Positions 1 to 12,309 of a stretch of DNA of 35,899 nt are shown here, piece after piece (positions within the stretch are counted from its first letter, which is position 1; every line of letters starts with the position of its first letter). The translations under genes were made by a program, and so were the position numbers. Origin of the DNA: Ichthyophthirius multifiliis (Eukaryota > Ciliophora > Oligohymenophorea > Hymenostomatida); assembly GCF_000220395.1 (NCBI RefSeq), contig NW_004087034.1, forward strand, positions 6,559 through 42,457, written 5' to 3'. The notes beneath the pieces were generated by a model. That model worked only from the letters and a program-made list of their open reading frames with translations, was not told the DNA's origin and searched no databases.

Positions 1-1467
<1,467 letters not shown>

Positions 1468-1801
1468 ACTAATAATTAAATTAAAAATATAGTTTTTACA
1501 ATTTTTTTTTTTTTAAAAAAAATAATCATATTACAGTTTTCGATATTAATTATACATTAAAAAAAGAAGAATATATAATAAAAATAAAAAATTTTATATT
1601 TATAAATATAAACTTAATAAAAATTTAATATATAAAAATAAAAAGTAAATAAACAAATTAAATTTTTGAAATATAATTATATTTTATATTATAATATTAA
1701 TATTTTAATCATTAATTATATTTATTATATTCAAATATATATATATTATTTTTTTGATATTTTGAAAATCAATATTTATTTATTTTGTAAATATAAATAA
1801 A
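1468..1801. other. intergenic A/T-rich spacer
   Basis: The spacer between the kinase stop and the next start is nearly all A and T. I see no open frame with mixed amino-acid content and no RNA gene. It must hold the kinase terminator and the downstream promoter, but no specific site can be named. Confidence 0.6.
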
Positions 1802-3305
1802 ATGTCTTTGAATTAATAATATATTAAAAAAAATCTAAAATAAGATAGAGAGTCAATAGTTTTTACTTCAGAAGATTCATTCTATTCAGATAATTCATTT
1901 AATTAATCATTAGAGAATGATAATAATAATGGTAAACCTAAAATAAAAGCAAAAACTAATAATTAAATATTAAAAAAAAAGATTTTAAAAACACTTTGTT
2001 TCATCTAAAGGAATAAATGAATTAATTTTTTCAAGTAAATCCAGAACTTTAAGATCATATAAAATACGATAATATACAAAATTAAATGAAAAATGAAATT
2101 AAACATATTTAAAGCACTAACACAAATTAGCAAAATTTAAATGATTAAGAAAAAAAATAAAAAGAGAAAGAACTAAAAAATAAATCTTAATTATGGTCCA
2201 AATTAAGTAATACAATAATAAGGAATAGTCGATTTTAATAAAAAATACCTTCTTTAGATACTTTAAACCATAGGTTAATACTTTATTAATAAAAAAAAAA
2301 ATTATTTATATTTAAAGATTAAATGTTTATCATTAAAATATCGAAAAAATAGACTATTTAGAAGTTTTATAAAACGAAATAAGCAAATAATCTTAAAAAT
2401 AAAACAAAGAAAAAGGTCAAGAGAAAAATTTTTTATTACAATAAAATTATACAGGATATAATAAAACAAAAAGCAACTATAACTAAAATAAGGATTCATT
2501 TACAGAAGAAGAATAATAATTCGATTTAAACAGAGAAGTAAAATACTATTCCTATAAAAAAAAAATGGAAGTTTTGTAAAAAGAAATGGGATATAAATAG
2601 GCTGAAATTTTGAAAAAAAGAAAGTATCTAAATTCTAGCAAAAAAAACATTGTTTTATGTCTATAAAAAGGTACAAAAGAAATTTAGAAATTTAAAGAAA
2701 ATATTTTTTAAATTTAAAAATAATAAACTAATAAAAAAGAAATAAAATAAAAATAGATTAGAATAAGCAATTCTTTATATTAATAAAATATATAATTGGT
2801 AGACTAATAATATTAGTCTAAAAAGTCTATTATATATAAATTAAATAATAATAATAAAAATATTATTGATATATAAAATAATAATAATAATAATTTAAAT
2901 CATAATAACGATATTATTTTAAAATTAAAATAATAATTCTAAACCAAAATTGGAAAATAATTATTAATAGCAGTTTAACAAAGTAAAGGAGATAAAGAAT
3001 AGTTTAAAAAAATAGCATAAAATATATTAAAAGAATATGATAAAAATAAATAAAATATTCTCAAAAATAATAAATTTCCACCAAATATTCCTAAATTTAT
3101 TTAGGAAGAAAATAGAGCCTTGAATTAATTATTACCTGATTTTAGTAATCTTTTATCTACTTAAAATAATAAAATCGACCCCTTTGAATTAATAAAAGAT
3201 TATTAACCAGAAACTAATTCATAGGAATATTAATAAATGTAGTTGATTGAAAAATTATCAAATGGAAAAATAATTACTTAATGGAAATACTAAATTAATA
3301 ATTGA
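1802..3305 (+). CDS. hypothetical Asn/Gln/Lys-rich protein, 469 aa
   Basis: Three exons (1802-1931, 1982-2273, 2318-3305) join into one code-6 frame of 470 codons ending in TGA at 3303. The introns are 50 and 44 nt, GT...AG, and both restore the frame exactly, which supports the model. The start MSLNQQYIKK follows an A-rich leader. The protein is rich in Asn, Gln and Lys and has no membrane segment. An acidic, Ser-rich stretch lies near residues 20-35 (TSEDSFYSDNSFNQS), poly-Asn runs lie in the middle, and the C-terminal ~100 residues are better mixed (for example FPPNIPKF and LLPDFSNLL). I recognise no family. Mixed composition near the C-terminus suggests a conserved domain there. Confidence 0.75.
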
Positions 3306-3577
3306 TATATATAAAAAAAAATTAAATATGGTTTATTAATAATAAATTAAAAATTCTTTTTTTTTAAATAAAATTAATTTGTTATATAAAATTTTTATCA
3401 ATTTTAAGATGAAAAAAAAAATATATAAAAAAAATTTATAAAAAAAATAAATAAATATTATATTTAATAAAATTTATATATATATATATAAAAATCTTAT
3501 AAAATATAAATATATATATTTATAAAAAAAAAAAAACAAAAAAAACTAAAATAATCATTAATACTGTAAACCCTAAT

Positions 3578-4648
3578 TCAAATCTTACTTGAACTAGAAA
3601 TATTTTCTGAACTTTAAATTAAAGCATTTTTTTCCGCATTAGTTCTATTTAGAGATTATTTCATAAAAAAAATAGTTATAAAGCTCAAAATAAAAATACT
3701 AGCGAAAGTAATAACACACCAAAAAGCACTTTCTTCTTTATTTTTGAAAGTATCAATAATTAAACTAAATAGACTTCCTAATAAAAAACCTACAACATGT
3801 GCTATACTATAAAGGAAACCAGAAATAATAGCTTCTCCTACAGGAAAACATACTTCGTTTGCAAATTCTAAAAGAATAGGTACTATAGGGATTATAAAAA
3901 AACCTAAAATAATTTCAGGGATAACTACTAATACATATATTCTCGTTTTGAGCATAAAATAAAACATAAAATCACTCAATATACAAAAAATAATACACAA
4001 TCCCATTAATCTTTTATATTAGAAATTTTTTTTGAGAATTTGTATCAAAACTATGCTACCTATAATACCAGACATTACACAAATTAAAGACATAATGCTA
4101 GTATCTCTAGATCCAAAACCAAATGGTGCAATAACTTAACCTAAAATAACTGCAAAATCAATAAAAGACCCATACAATAATGAAAAAGTTATAGTAATTA
4201 AAATATATGTCTTATTCTTAACTAATAGTTTTAAAGATTTTTAAAAATCTTCTCTTTAAACATTTGCTGAATAACTAGGAGGAGTAAGAGGCTTATCTCT
4301 ATAAAAAATAATATTCAAAACAGCAAAAACAGAGACAACAATTGCTTAAACTAAAAGTAAATTAAAAGTTAAATTTTTACCTTCTTAGAAAGTTTCTTAG
4401 TTATCTTTTGAAGCATCATATTTAGAAAAAAATATTCCTGGTATTAATAAGCCTATTATACCTGATACTGTTGAAAAAAAAGATAATAAACTAGTAACAG
4501 CAGCTCTTTATGAAGGATAAAACCAATTACATGAAACTAAAATTAAATAAATTAAAAATAAAAATAAAAATATTATAAAAAAAACATATAAATATATGTT
4601 TAGAAAATAAATAAAATATATATAAATTATAATATATATATATATATA

Positions 4649-4701
<53 letters not shown>

Positions 4702-5210
4702 ATGATACATTTGCTTATTGAGTTTATCATAAATGGATTTGCACATCCTACAAAAAATTAACCTAATATTGCATAATTAAAATTATAATTTATTAAGCAT
4801 TTTGTCCAACATGACAATAATGCGAAAAAACAGCATATTGTGTTGCCTATTTTAGTCCCATATTTTTCGACTACGAAATTTGCTGGAAAAGACATAGGTA
4901 CATGAACTATCATATGAATTAAAGATGTTAAATTATAAATAAAATTAGATTTTTTATATACAATTATTAATTAAGCTGCCTGTGGCGAAAAACTGTTTTA
5001 AATCATCGATATTTATAGCATTCCAAGGATGAATATTATAATAATAAAATATCTTAATTTGTATACTTTATATTTACTTTCTATTTGCTCTTCTAGTTTT
5101 ATTAATTCTTAAGATTAAATTTATTCATCTTTATTTTAAATATCTTCATTTTTTAAAAATTCGGTATTTACGTTTTGCTCTATTGTGTTATTATTTTTTG
5201 AATCCTACAT
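3578..5210 (-). CDS. SLC49/FLVCR-like major facilitator transporter, 486 aa
   Basis: The start is at 5210 (MQDSKNNNTIEQN). Exon 1 is 4709-5210 and exon 2 is 3578-4536, with one 172-nt intron that holds a long AT repeat. The stop is TGA at 3580-3578; the TAA at 3658-3656 is read as Gln. A ~60-residue polar cytosolic N-terminus is followed by about 12 hydrophobic segments. The sequence fits the SLC49 (FLVCR) family: SFPANFVVEKYG after the second segment, the fourth-segment loop SISKFSCNWFYPSQRAAVTS, the KPLTPPS loop, and EVCFPVGEAIISGFLYS near segment 10-11, which matches the PE/VGEGTSSGLL signature of that family. Known SLC49 members move heme, choline or related small molecules; the substrate here cannot be read from sequence. 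Length is close to usual. It is transcribed away from SPAG17 across an A/T spacer. Confidence 0.85.
4653..4696. repeat. (AT)n microsatellite in the transporter intron
   Basis: An almost uninterrupted AT alternation lies inside the single intron (4537-4708) of the transporter gene. The minus-strand open frame here, which reads as Ile/Tyr alternation, is an artefact of the repeat. Confidence 0.9.
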
Positions 5211-6089
5211 TAATATTTGGGATATTTTTTATTAATATTTAAATTTAATTTTTTTTATTAAAATTGTCTTTTTTTATTATTTAATGTATAAATAATAAAA
5301 AATAGATTTTTTATTATATAAATATAATATTTTATATGGCATAAAAAAAATTTGAATTAAAAATTTATATAAATTTTTAATTATTATATAGTATATTTAA
5401 GATTTAATTTTAATACATTAATAATAAAAAAATTTAAAATAAATTTTTATTTATGTATTAAAATTATATATAAATTATAATAAATAAAATGAAATTAAAA
5501 AAATTATACTATTAAATATATAAATAATATTTTTAGTAATTAAAATCAAAAAAATAATATAAAACTATTTTATATTAAATTTAATATAAAATATTATATT
5601 TTAAATAATATATAAAATTAAATATAAAAAAATATAAAAAAGTATATATATAAATAAAAAAATGAATATAAAAAAGAAATTTTATAAATATAATATAATT
5701 TATATTAAATTTTCTAAATATAAAGATATATAAAAATATATAATAAATAATAGTAAATGAAATTAATAAAAAAAAATTATAAAAATAATAATTATTATGA
5801 AAAAATATTTTATAAATATATAATTATATATATATATATATATATATTTAATTTTTTATTTGATTTTCTTTATTAATTAATTTTATTATATTAATTCTTA
5901 ATTTTCGTTTATTAAATTTTTTTTTTTTAGAATTAATTATTTTTATTATTTATTTTTTAAATATTTATGAAATTTTTTATATATCATTAGTATATTATAT
6001 AATATTATATCATATTTTTATTTATAATAAAACTTCCGAATTTTTAAATATTTAAAATAAAATATAATTTAATAATAAATAAATATTAA
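5211..6089. other. divergent intergenic region, A/T only
   Basis: About 880 nt lie between two divergent starts (transporter leftward, SPAG17 rightward). The spacer is almost pure A/T with an AT run near 5822-5848 and T-rich runs near 5870-5960. It presumably holds both promoters. I see no gene or RNA. Confidence 0.6.
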
Positions 6090-9000
6090 ATGCCCCCTAA
6101 AACAAATAAAAAAGATGATTTTTAAGATTATGCGTTTTTACCTTAATGGAATAGTTTAATTATAACATTAAAATGTTTAGGAAAATAACATTTTTTCGAA
6201 AAGCTTATAGATAAATTAAAATAAAAACCTAGATCTTATTAATAGAATATTGATTTACAAATAATAATCGAACATGCTAAAGAAAAGCAAATATATACAG
6301 ATATTAATTCTTTAAACGAAAAACAAAAAAAAGATACAAAACTATTAGAAAACTTAAATTTTGAACTTAACTCTAAAATAATACTATAGACTCTCTAATC
6401 ACTTAAATAAGAACTCGATTTAAAGGGGAGAAGAGAAAAAAAAGATATTTTAGAAGGAAAATAAATAAATTAACATGAAATATAAAAAAAGGAACATATA
6501 AAAAAAGATATAAAAAAAGAAAATAAAAAAGGAGTTAAAAATATAATTGAATAGCCTATAATTGTTGTTGAAGAAAATATAATTCCTGAAAAAAAATATG
6601 AAAAAAATTTAGATATGTTTTATTTACTATTAGATTTTCCCAAAAATTAAGAAGACTTATAAGCTTTAGTTGATAGTTAATTCAATATTGATTTAATTTT
6701 TGAAATTCATGAAAAAATAATATACCATAAACCACTTCCTGATTATAATTTACTTACTTAAGATTAAAATTTCGATTAAAATATATAAATTAGAATGAAT
6801 AAATTTATTGATGAATATCAACATGAGGGTATATATATATATATATATAAATATAAAAAAAATAATATATATATAAAAAAAATATTTTTATTTATATATA
6901 TATATATAAAAATATATTTATATTATATTATATTATATAGATATATATATATTCTATTATATTAGAAAAAGAAGAAGAATGTAAAAAAAAATAAGCATTA
7001 TTAACAAATGAGGATAATTCATTTATTAATTAAAATTAAAAATTTTTATAAACTTTTAAATCCTTAAGACAAGAAAGTGCAAGAAATGCTTCTATAAGAA
7101 ATAGTGTAATTAAATTTATTTATTTTGAAATAAATTTATTTGATGAAGAGGATTCTTATTAATAGTTTATTGAATAACTTTATTTTTAAATTTGCTAATT
7201 TTCTATTTAGAGTATTCAATATTAATAATGGATATAAACTAAGCATATATAAGAATTGTGTACTAAAGAATATGAATTAAAATTAAAGATTTAACAAGAA
7301 ATATAATAATAACTAGCCAAAGAATAAGCCGAAAAAGGTTTTTTTTTGTTTATTTTAAAAATATAAAAAAATATTTTATTTTTTTTTAAAAAAAAAAAGA
7401 ATGCCCTCGAAGTAGCTGAAGCCTTAAAATAAAAAAAAGTTGGAAAAAAAGAAGTAAAAAAACATCAAAAAACTAACAATAACAACAAGAGGAAGATATC
7501 CAAAAAAAAAAGAAGAAGAATAAAAGAAATAAAAAGAAGAAGAAGAAGAAAAAAATAAACAACTAAAACTTGAAAAAAACTCTTAAAAAAACATTGATAA
7601 ACATCCTTTATTTAATTACTACAGATAACTAAACCACCTAAATCTTCAAAACACAACCTCTGGTATATTACTTGAATGCTTATTAGACAATATAGATATT
7701 AATTAAAACCTAGAAACTAGAAATTCCCAGAAAGAAATAGAAAGAATTCTCCAAAACTTTCAGAATTAAATCATATTCTAAAACTAAAATCCTTTATTAA
7801 ACTACAACTATGAAAATTTCATATCATCAGAAACCAAAAGTACACAATATAAAACAATTATTGACTACAATGATTAGATAGAAAAAATTTCTTTGAATTC
7901 ACACATAAGCAATCTCCAATTAGCTTCTTTTAGAGAAAAAAACCTCCTCAAAAACATCTTATTTCCAGGCCTAAATAGACAAAAAATGCCCATAAAACCC
8001 CCTTTATCTATCCCTGAAAGAAACTGCCTAAAATAAAACGAATTCGCCTTTGTAAGTAATAATTTAACAAAAGAAGAATTTGAGCACCAAAAAAGGCTTA
8101 TTTTTTTTGAAAAAATGATACAAAACGCCGAACCTGAACGTTCTTGGGATTTCAGTGACCGTATATATATAGAAAAGCACTCCGAAAATACCCTTAGATA
8201 GCTTTTATGGTAAAATCTTCTTTTTGAACCTAAAACAGTAACCCAATATAACCCTATAGATGATAATTTATATTTATGTATGTATTTTAAAAACCCTCCG
8301 GGTAGGATTTTGAGAAATAAATGGACTCAAAAATTCTAGACAATCCCTTCTTTGGAAAACTGGATTAAATATGTAAAAGATGACAAATTAAATTTCGAAA
8401 ATCAAACTTTTTATAACTTAGATGATTAAAAGGTAGGAAATATTCACGAAAAAATCAAATATATATATCCGAATGATAATTCTGTTATTCTAGGCAATTC
8501 TTTTTAGGTCGGAAATTAACTTTATTATAGATATAAGGTACTTAAAGAAGGCGTAATATTCGGAATTAGAGAAAATATATATAAAAAAGCAAATTTTTGG
8601 GCATATTTTGACAATAGGAGTATTTTGAATGCTGAAATAGATTAAAATCAGAATATTGATTTCACTTTTACATTAAAAAATGGACTTATAGTGAAATTTT
8701 TGGCTAATGGAGATGTTATTTAGACAAAATTAGAGCAAGACATAATTAATAACTATAAAGATTTCGATGATATAGTGAACCCGTATAATAATAATAAACC
8801 AAATAAAGAAATCGAGACTAAAAGGGTCATTACAGGCAAAGGAAGCGTAATAAAATATACGAAAGATGGTTCTATTTTTGTATTTTTTGCAAATGGAAAT
8901 GTGAGTTTTTGTTAACAAAATAACGGAATTTGGATTACCACAAATAATAAGGGAAAACGCAAAATAAGAAACATATATGAAAACACAGAAAATGAACTTG

Positions 9001-10619
9001 ATTAAATTAATGTTTAATACAAATTTGATATTTAAACTGAATAAAAAATTTATTTTAGAGACGATTAAACTTTAGTAATTTAAGAAAAAGACGGAAGTAT
9101 ATTTACTTAACATAGTGATGGCACATAAATTTATACTAAAAAAGATATTATTATAATATAGCATTAAGGTAATATATATAAATATAAATAAAAAATATAT
9201 AAATATATAAATATATATTTTTAATATATTTTATATATATATTTATATTTATATTTTTATAAGATTTTTGTACTGTAAAAATATTATCTGATTAAATTAA
9301 GTCAAGAACAGATACTATAATTGGTATAGGAAGTGCTTATGCCAGTGTTGGATTTGATAATTTGTTTGAAAGATCTAATGATGGTAAAATTATTGAGGCA
9401 TATTTGTTAGATGGTACTAAAGTTATTAGTTATAAGTAAAAATAATTATTATATATATTTAATTTTTTACTAAAAAAATTAATTTAATATTAAAATATAA
9501 ACTAATAAAAGAGAAAAAAAAGAATTACCAGGCTTTAATAAGCATTAATTAAATAGAATATTTTTATTATATACATAAAATGGAGATGTAGCAAAAATAC
9601 TCGATAATGGAGAAATAGTATTTATATCAGCAGTTGATAGAATTTAACTTAAAAAAAACAGTCATAAAAGTATTAATAGTAATTCAAATGATATTGAATA
9701 TTGGCTTTAATTATATTGCATACCTGAAGAAAGAAAAACTGGTGTATATAGTTTTAAATTACAAGAAAACATTATGTGGACAAAAGACGATGAAGGAAAT
9801 TATTTTAGTCTGAAAAGTGATGGTGAAATTATTAATAAAATAGCTGTTTCTTTAAATAATGATAATTCTCAATCTAGACCTTCTACTCCAAATTTTTAAG
9901 ATGGAGACTTTATTGAAGAAGAAAATAAATTTTTACCTATACCACCTTCATGGATTGATGTGAAATTATTAGTAATAGAAAATGATAATACAGGATATGA
10001 AGTATTTAAATATATAAATATAATAATATTTATTATAAATATATATTTTATCTTTAAATTTTACATATATATTATTATTATTTTATTTATATTTAATATT
10101 AATTTTTATAATTATATTTTTATATACATAAAATAATAGTTGTTTAATTATAATTAATTAGAAAATTTTTTTAGATTAAAATAATAAGATAATCTTTGTT
10201 AAATTATTGATTGTTAATAAGTTGAAGGTTTTTAAAATTTAAGCTCTATAAGTTTTATTAATAAAATTCAATAAATAGAAGATTAAAAATAAGATTTTAT
10301 TAAGTTTTAAATTCCTAGAATTATCAATTATATTCCTAATACAGCAAAAAAAATTGAGATTCCATCTAAATAAATTTTCTTGCACAGAATTTTAATTAAA
10401 TATGATAAAATCGATTTAGAAAAAAGAAATGTATTTAATTAAAATTAAGAAAAATACTTTAAATATTAATTATTATAAGAATAAGAAAAATATAAAATTA
10501 TTTAGAAAAGTGAAGATGAAAAAGATAAATAAATATATATTTCTTTAAAAATAATTGAAAAAAGAAAAAAAGAAAATTAACAAAATGAAAATTGTAATAA
10601 TTTAAATATAAAGAATTGA
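6090..10619 (+). CDS. SPAG17: SPAG17/PF6-like central-apparatus (C1a projection) protein, ~1343 aa
   Basis: The start is MPPKTNKKDDFQDYAFLPQW. Exons are 6090-6828, 6966-7347, 7400-9168, 9264-9435, 9512-10001 and 10140-10619, ending in TGA at 10617; together they give 1344 codons. SPAG17 (PF6 in Chlamydomonas) is a large scaffold of the C1a projection of the ciliary central pair and is needed for motility. The supporting features are an N-terminal segment ending DMFYLLLDFPKNQEDLQALV, a Lys/Glu-rich linker (7400-7600), the block SDRIYIEKHSENTLRQLLW followed by YFKNPPGRILRNKW, several repeats of the type SVIKYTKDGSIFVFFANG, KDGSIFTQHSDGTQIYTK and GNYFSLKSDGEI, and a C-terminal LLVIENDNTGYE...LENFFRLK. 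The second intron is uncertain: donor at 7348 and acceptor at 7399 keep the frame open, but a different frame at 7400-7440 also looks coding. It is shorter than the ~2200-residue animal and algal proteins. Confidence 0.85.
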
Positions 10620-11151
10620 AATAAATTAAATAAAATAATAACTTAATTATATATATAAAATTATTATATTAAATTTTTATCATAAAAGCATTTATTTTAT
10701 TAATAAATTTGATTTCAATTCATTATTGTTCTTAATATATTTTTTTAATTAAAGAACAATTATTATTTTTAAAATATTAATTATAATTATTAAATTAAAT
10801 AAAATAGTAAATAAAATATAATTATAAATTATTATTTTATATATAATATTTATTAATTATGTAATATTTATTATTAAAAAAATTTTTAATTTTTTTTTTA
10901 AAAAATATACATAATTAAAAAAATATAAATTTTTAAAAATATTAAATATACTAATATATAATTAATCAATACTAAATAAATAAAAAAGTTATAATATTAT
11001 ATACTTTTATAAATTTTAAGACATAGAAATTATTTAATATTAAAATATACTTTAAAACCTAAATTTATTTTACATTATTTAAAAAAACATAATTAATTCA
11101 TTCATAATTTAATTTATTGCTACGAAAAAATTACAATTATAAAATAAAAAT
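10620..11151. other. intergenic A/T spacer
   Basis: The ~530 nt between SPAG17 and the DOMON gene are A/T homopolymer runs and short AT alternations. No gene, RNA or regulatory motif is recognised. Confidence 0.6.
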
Positions 11152-11835
11152 ATGTAAATTATATTATTTTATTTATTAATATAATTAATAAATTGCTAAG
11201 ATATTTGGAATAAATTTTACTTTGGTCCATATATAGTTTCTCATAATATTAAAGGAAACTCAATAACATTGAATATAAAAGGCCATAATGAAGGATGGAT
11301 AGCTTTCGGTATACTTTTCTTTTAAAAAAAATTGTTAAAAAAAAAATATAAAGGTTTTGGTGATTCTATGGTTAATTCTGATATAGTTTCAATAAGATAT
11401 GATTAAATAAACAATGACCGTAATTTTAGAGTAATTGTAGAAGATAGATTTGCATTAGGAAGAGGAATTCCTTAGAGAGATGATTAAATTGGTGGGGCCT
11501 AAAGTTGGACACTTATGCAAGGAACATATAATGCTGGAAATTGGGATGTAACTATATAAAGATTACTTAATACTGGAGATACAAAGGATAAGCCGATTCT
11601 TGTTGATAAAGATATGATACATTATTCGCTATTGGAAGCGAAATGTAATTTAATTAAAAACATAGATTCTTTGGGAATATGAAGATCTTAAATATAGTGA
11701 TAAATAATTAGATAATTAAGATGGAAGCGGATTATTTTTAGCTTTTGGGTTTATTTTATATTTAATTTTATTATATTATGAAATAAGATATATGGATATA
11801 TTTAGTTATGTTTCAAAAAAAATAGAATAATAATT
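11152..11835 (+). CDS. secreted or membrane DOMON-domain protein, 3' half frame-disturbed
   Basis: The first exon (11152-11308) starts MQIILFYLLIQLINCQDIW, a clear signal peptide with likely cleavage just after NCQ. A 45-nt intron (11309-11353) follows. The joined sequence is a DOMON domain, a beta-sandwich that binds heme or sugar in related proteins: HNEGWIAFGFGDSMVNSDIV, then YDQINNDRNFRVIVEDRF, SWTLMQGTYNAGNW and LLNTGDTKDKPILVDKD. The frame then reaches TGA at 11680, but the expected end of the domain, LFAIGSE, lies in another frame, so one base appears missing near 11620-11632. After a possible 53-nt intron (11645-11697) a third segment reads GSGLFLAFGFILYLILLYY, a plausible C-terminal membrane helix. 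No TGA closes that frame before ~12300, so the 3' end is not established. It is either an intact gene with a sequence error or a decaying copy. Function beyond DOMON is unknown. Confidence 0.7.
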
Positions 11836-12309
11836 TCTAAAAAAGGAATATAATATATATATATACATAATTAACGTTAAATATAATTTATTTTATTTAA
11901 AATTAGTCATTATAGATATATATTTTTTTACGTCATTATTATTTTAAAATTTAAAAACTTTTTTTTTTTCTATAAAATTTTATTTTTTAGTTTTAAAATA
12001 TAAGAATAATTTAAATAAATTGTTGGATTATATATCAAATAAATATTTATGTATTTATCATTTTTATATATATATAATAAATATTTAACCAGTTTTAATT
12101 TGCTTTTTTAACTATTCTAAAAAAATTAATTTTAATCAAAAAAATATCAAAATAATATATATATATATATAATAAGATTTATTATAATTAATTCATATAT
12201 ATAAATAAATACAAATTTTTATATAAAAAACAATTTAATATTTAAATTAGATTTATATTTTTTATACACATGCATAAATAATGCTAATATTTATATTTTT
12301 ATAAAAAAA
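11836..12309. other. convergent intergenic region
   Basis: A/T-rich sequence between the DOMON gene (rightward) and the cyclic-nucleotide-binding gene (leftward). It may include the unresolved 3' end of the DOMON gene. Nothing else is recognisable. Confidence 0.5.

Noticed and set aside
4527-4730. Minus-strand open frame reading as alternating Ile and Tyr
   Set aside because: It is the translation of an AT microsatellite inside the transporter intron; the amino-acid pattern is a repeat artefact.
9169-9263. A/T palindrome as a possible structured RNA
   Set aside because: It is a SPAG17 intron; simple AT alternation is self-complementary by composition and gives no specific evidence for a functional RNA.
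11152-11682. DOMON gene as a complete 161-residue protein ending at the TGA at 11680
   Set aside because: The last ~20 residues in that frame lose the DOMON pattern, while an adjacent frame carries LFAIGSE, which fits the domain end; the short model is therefore not preferred.
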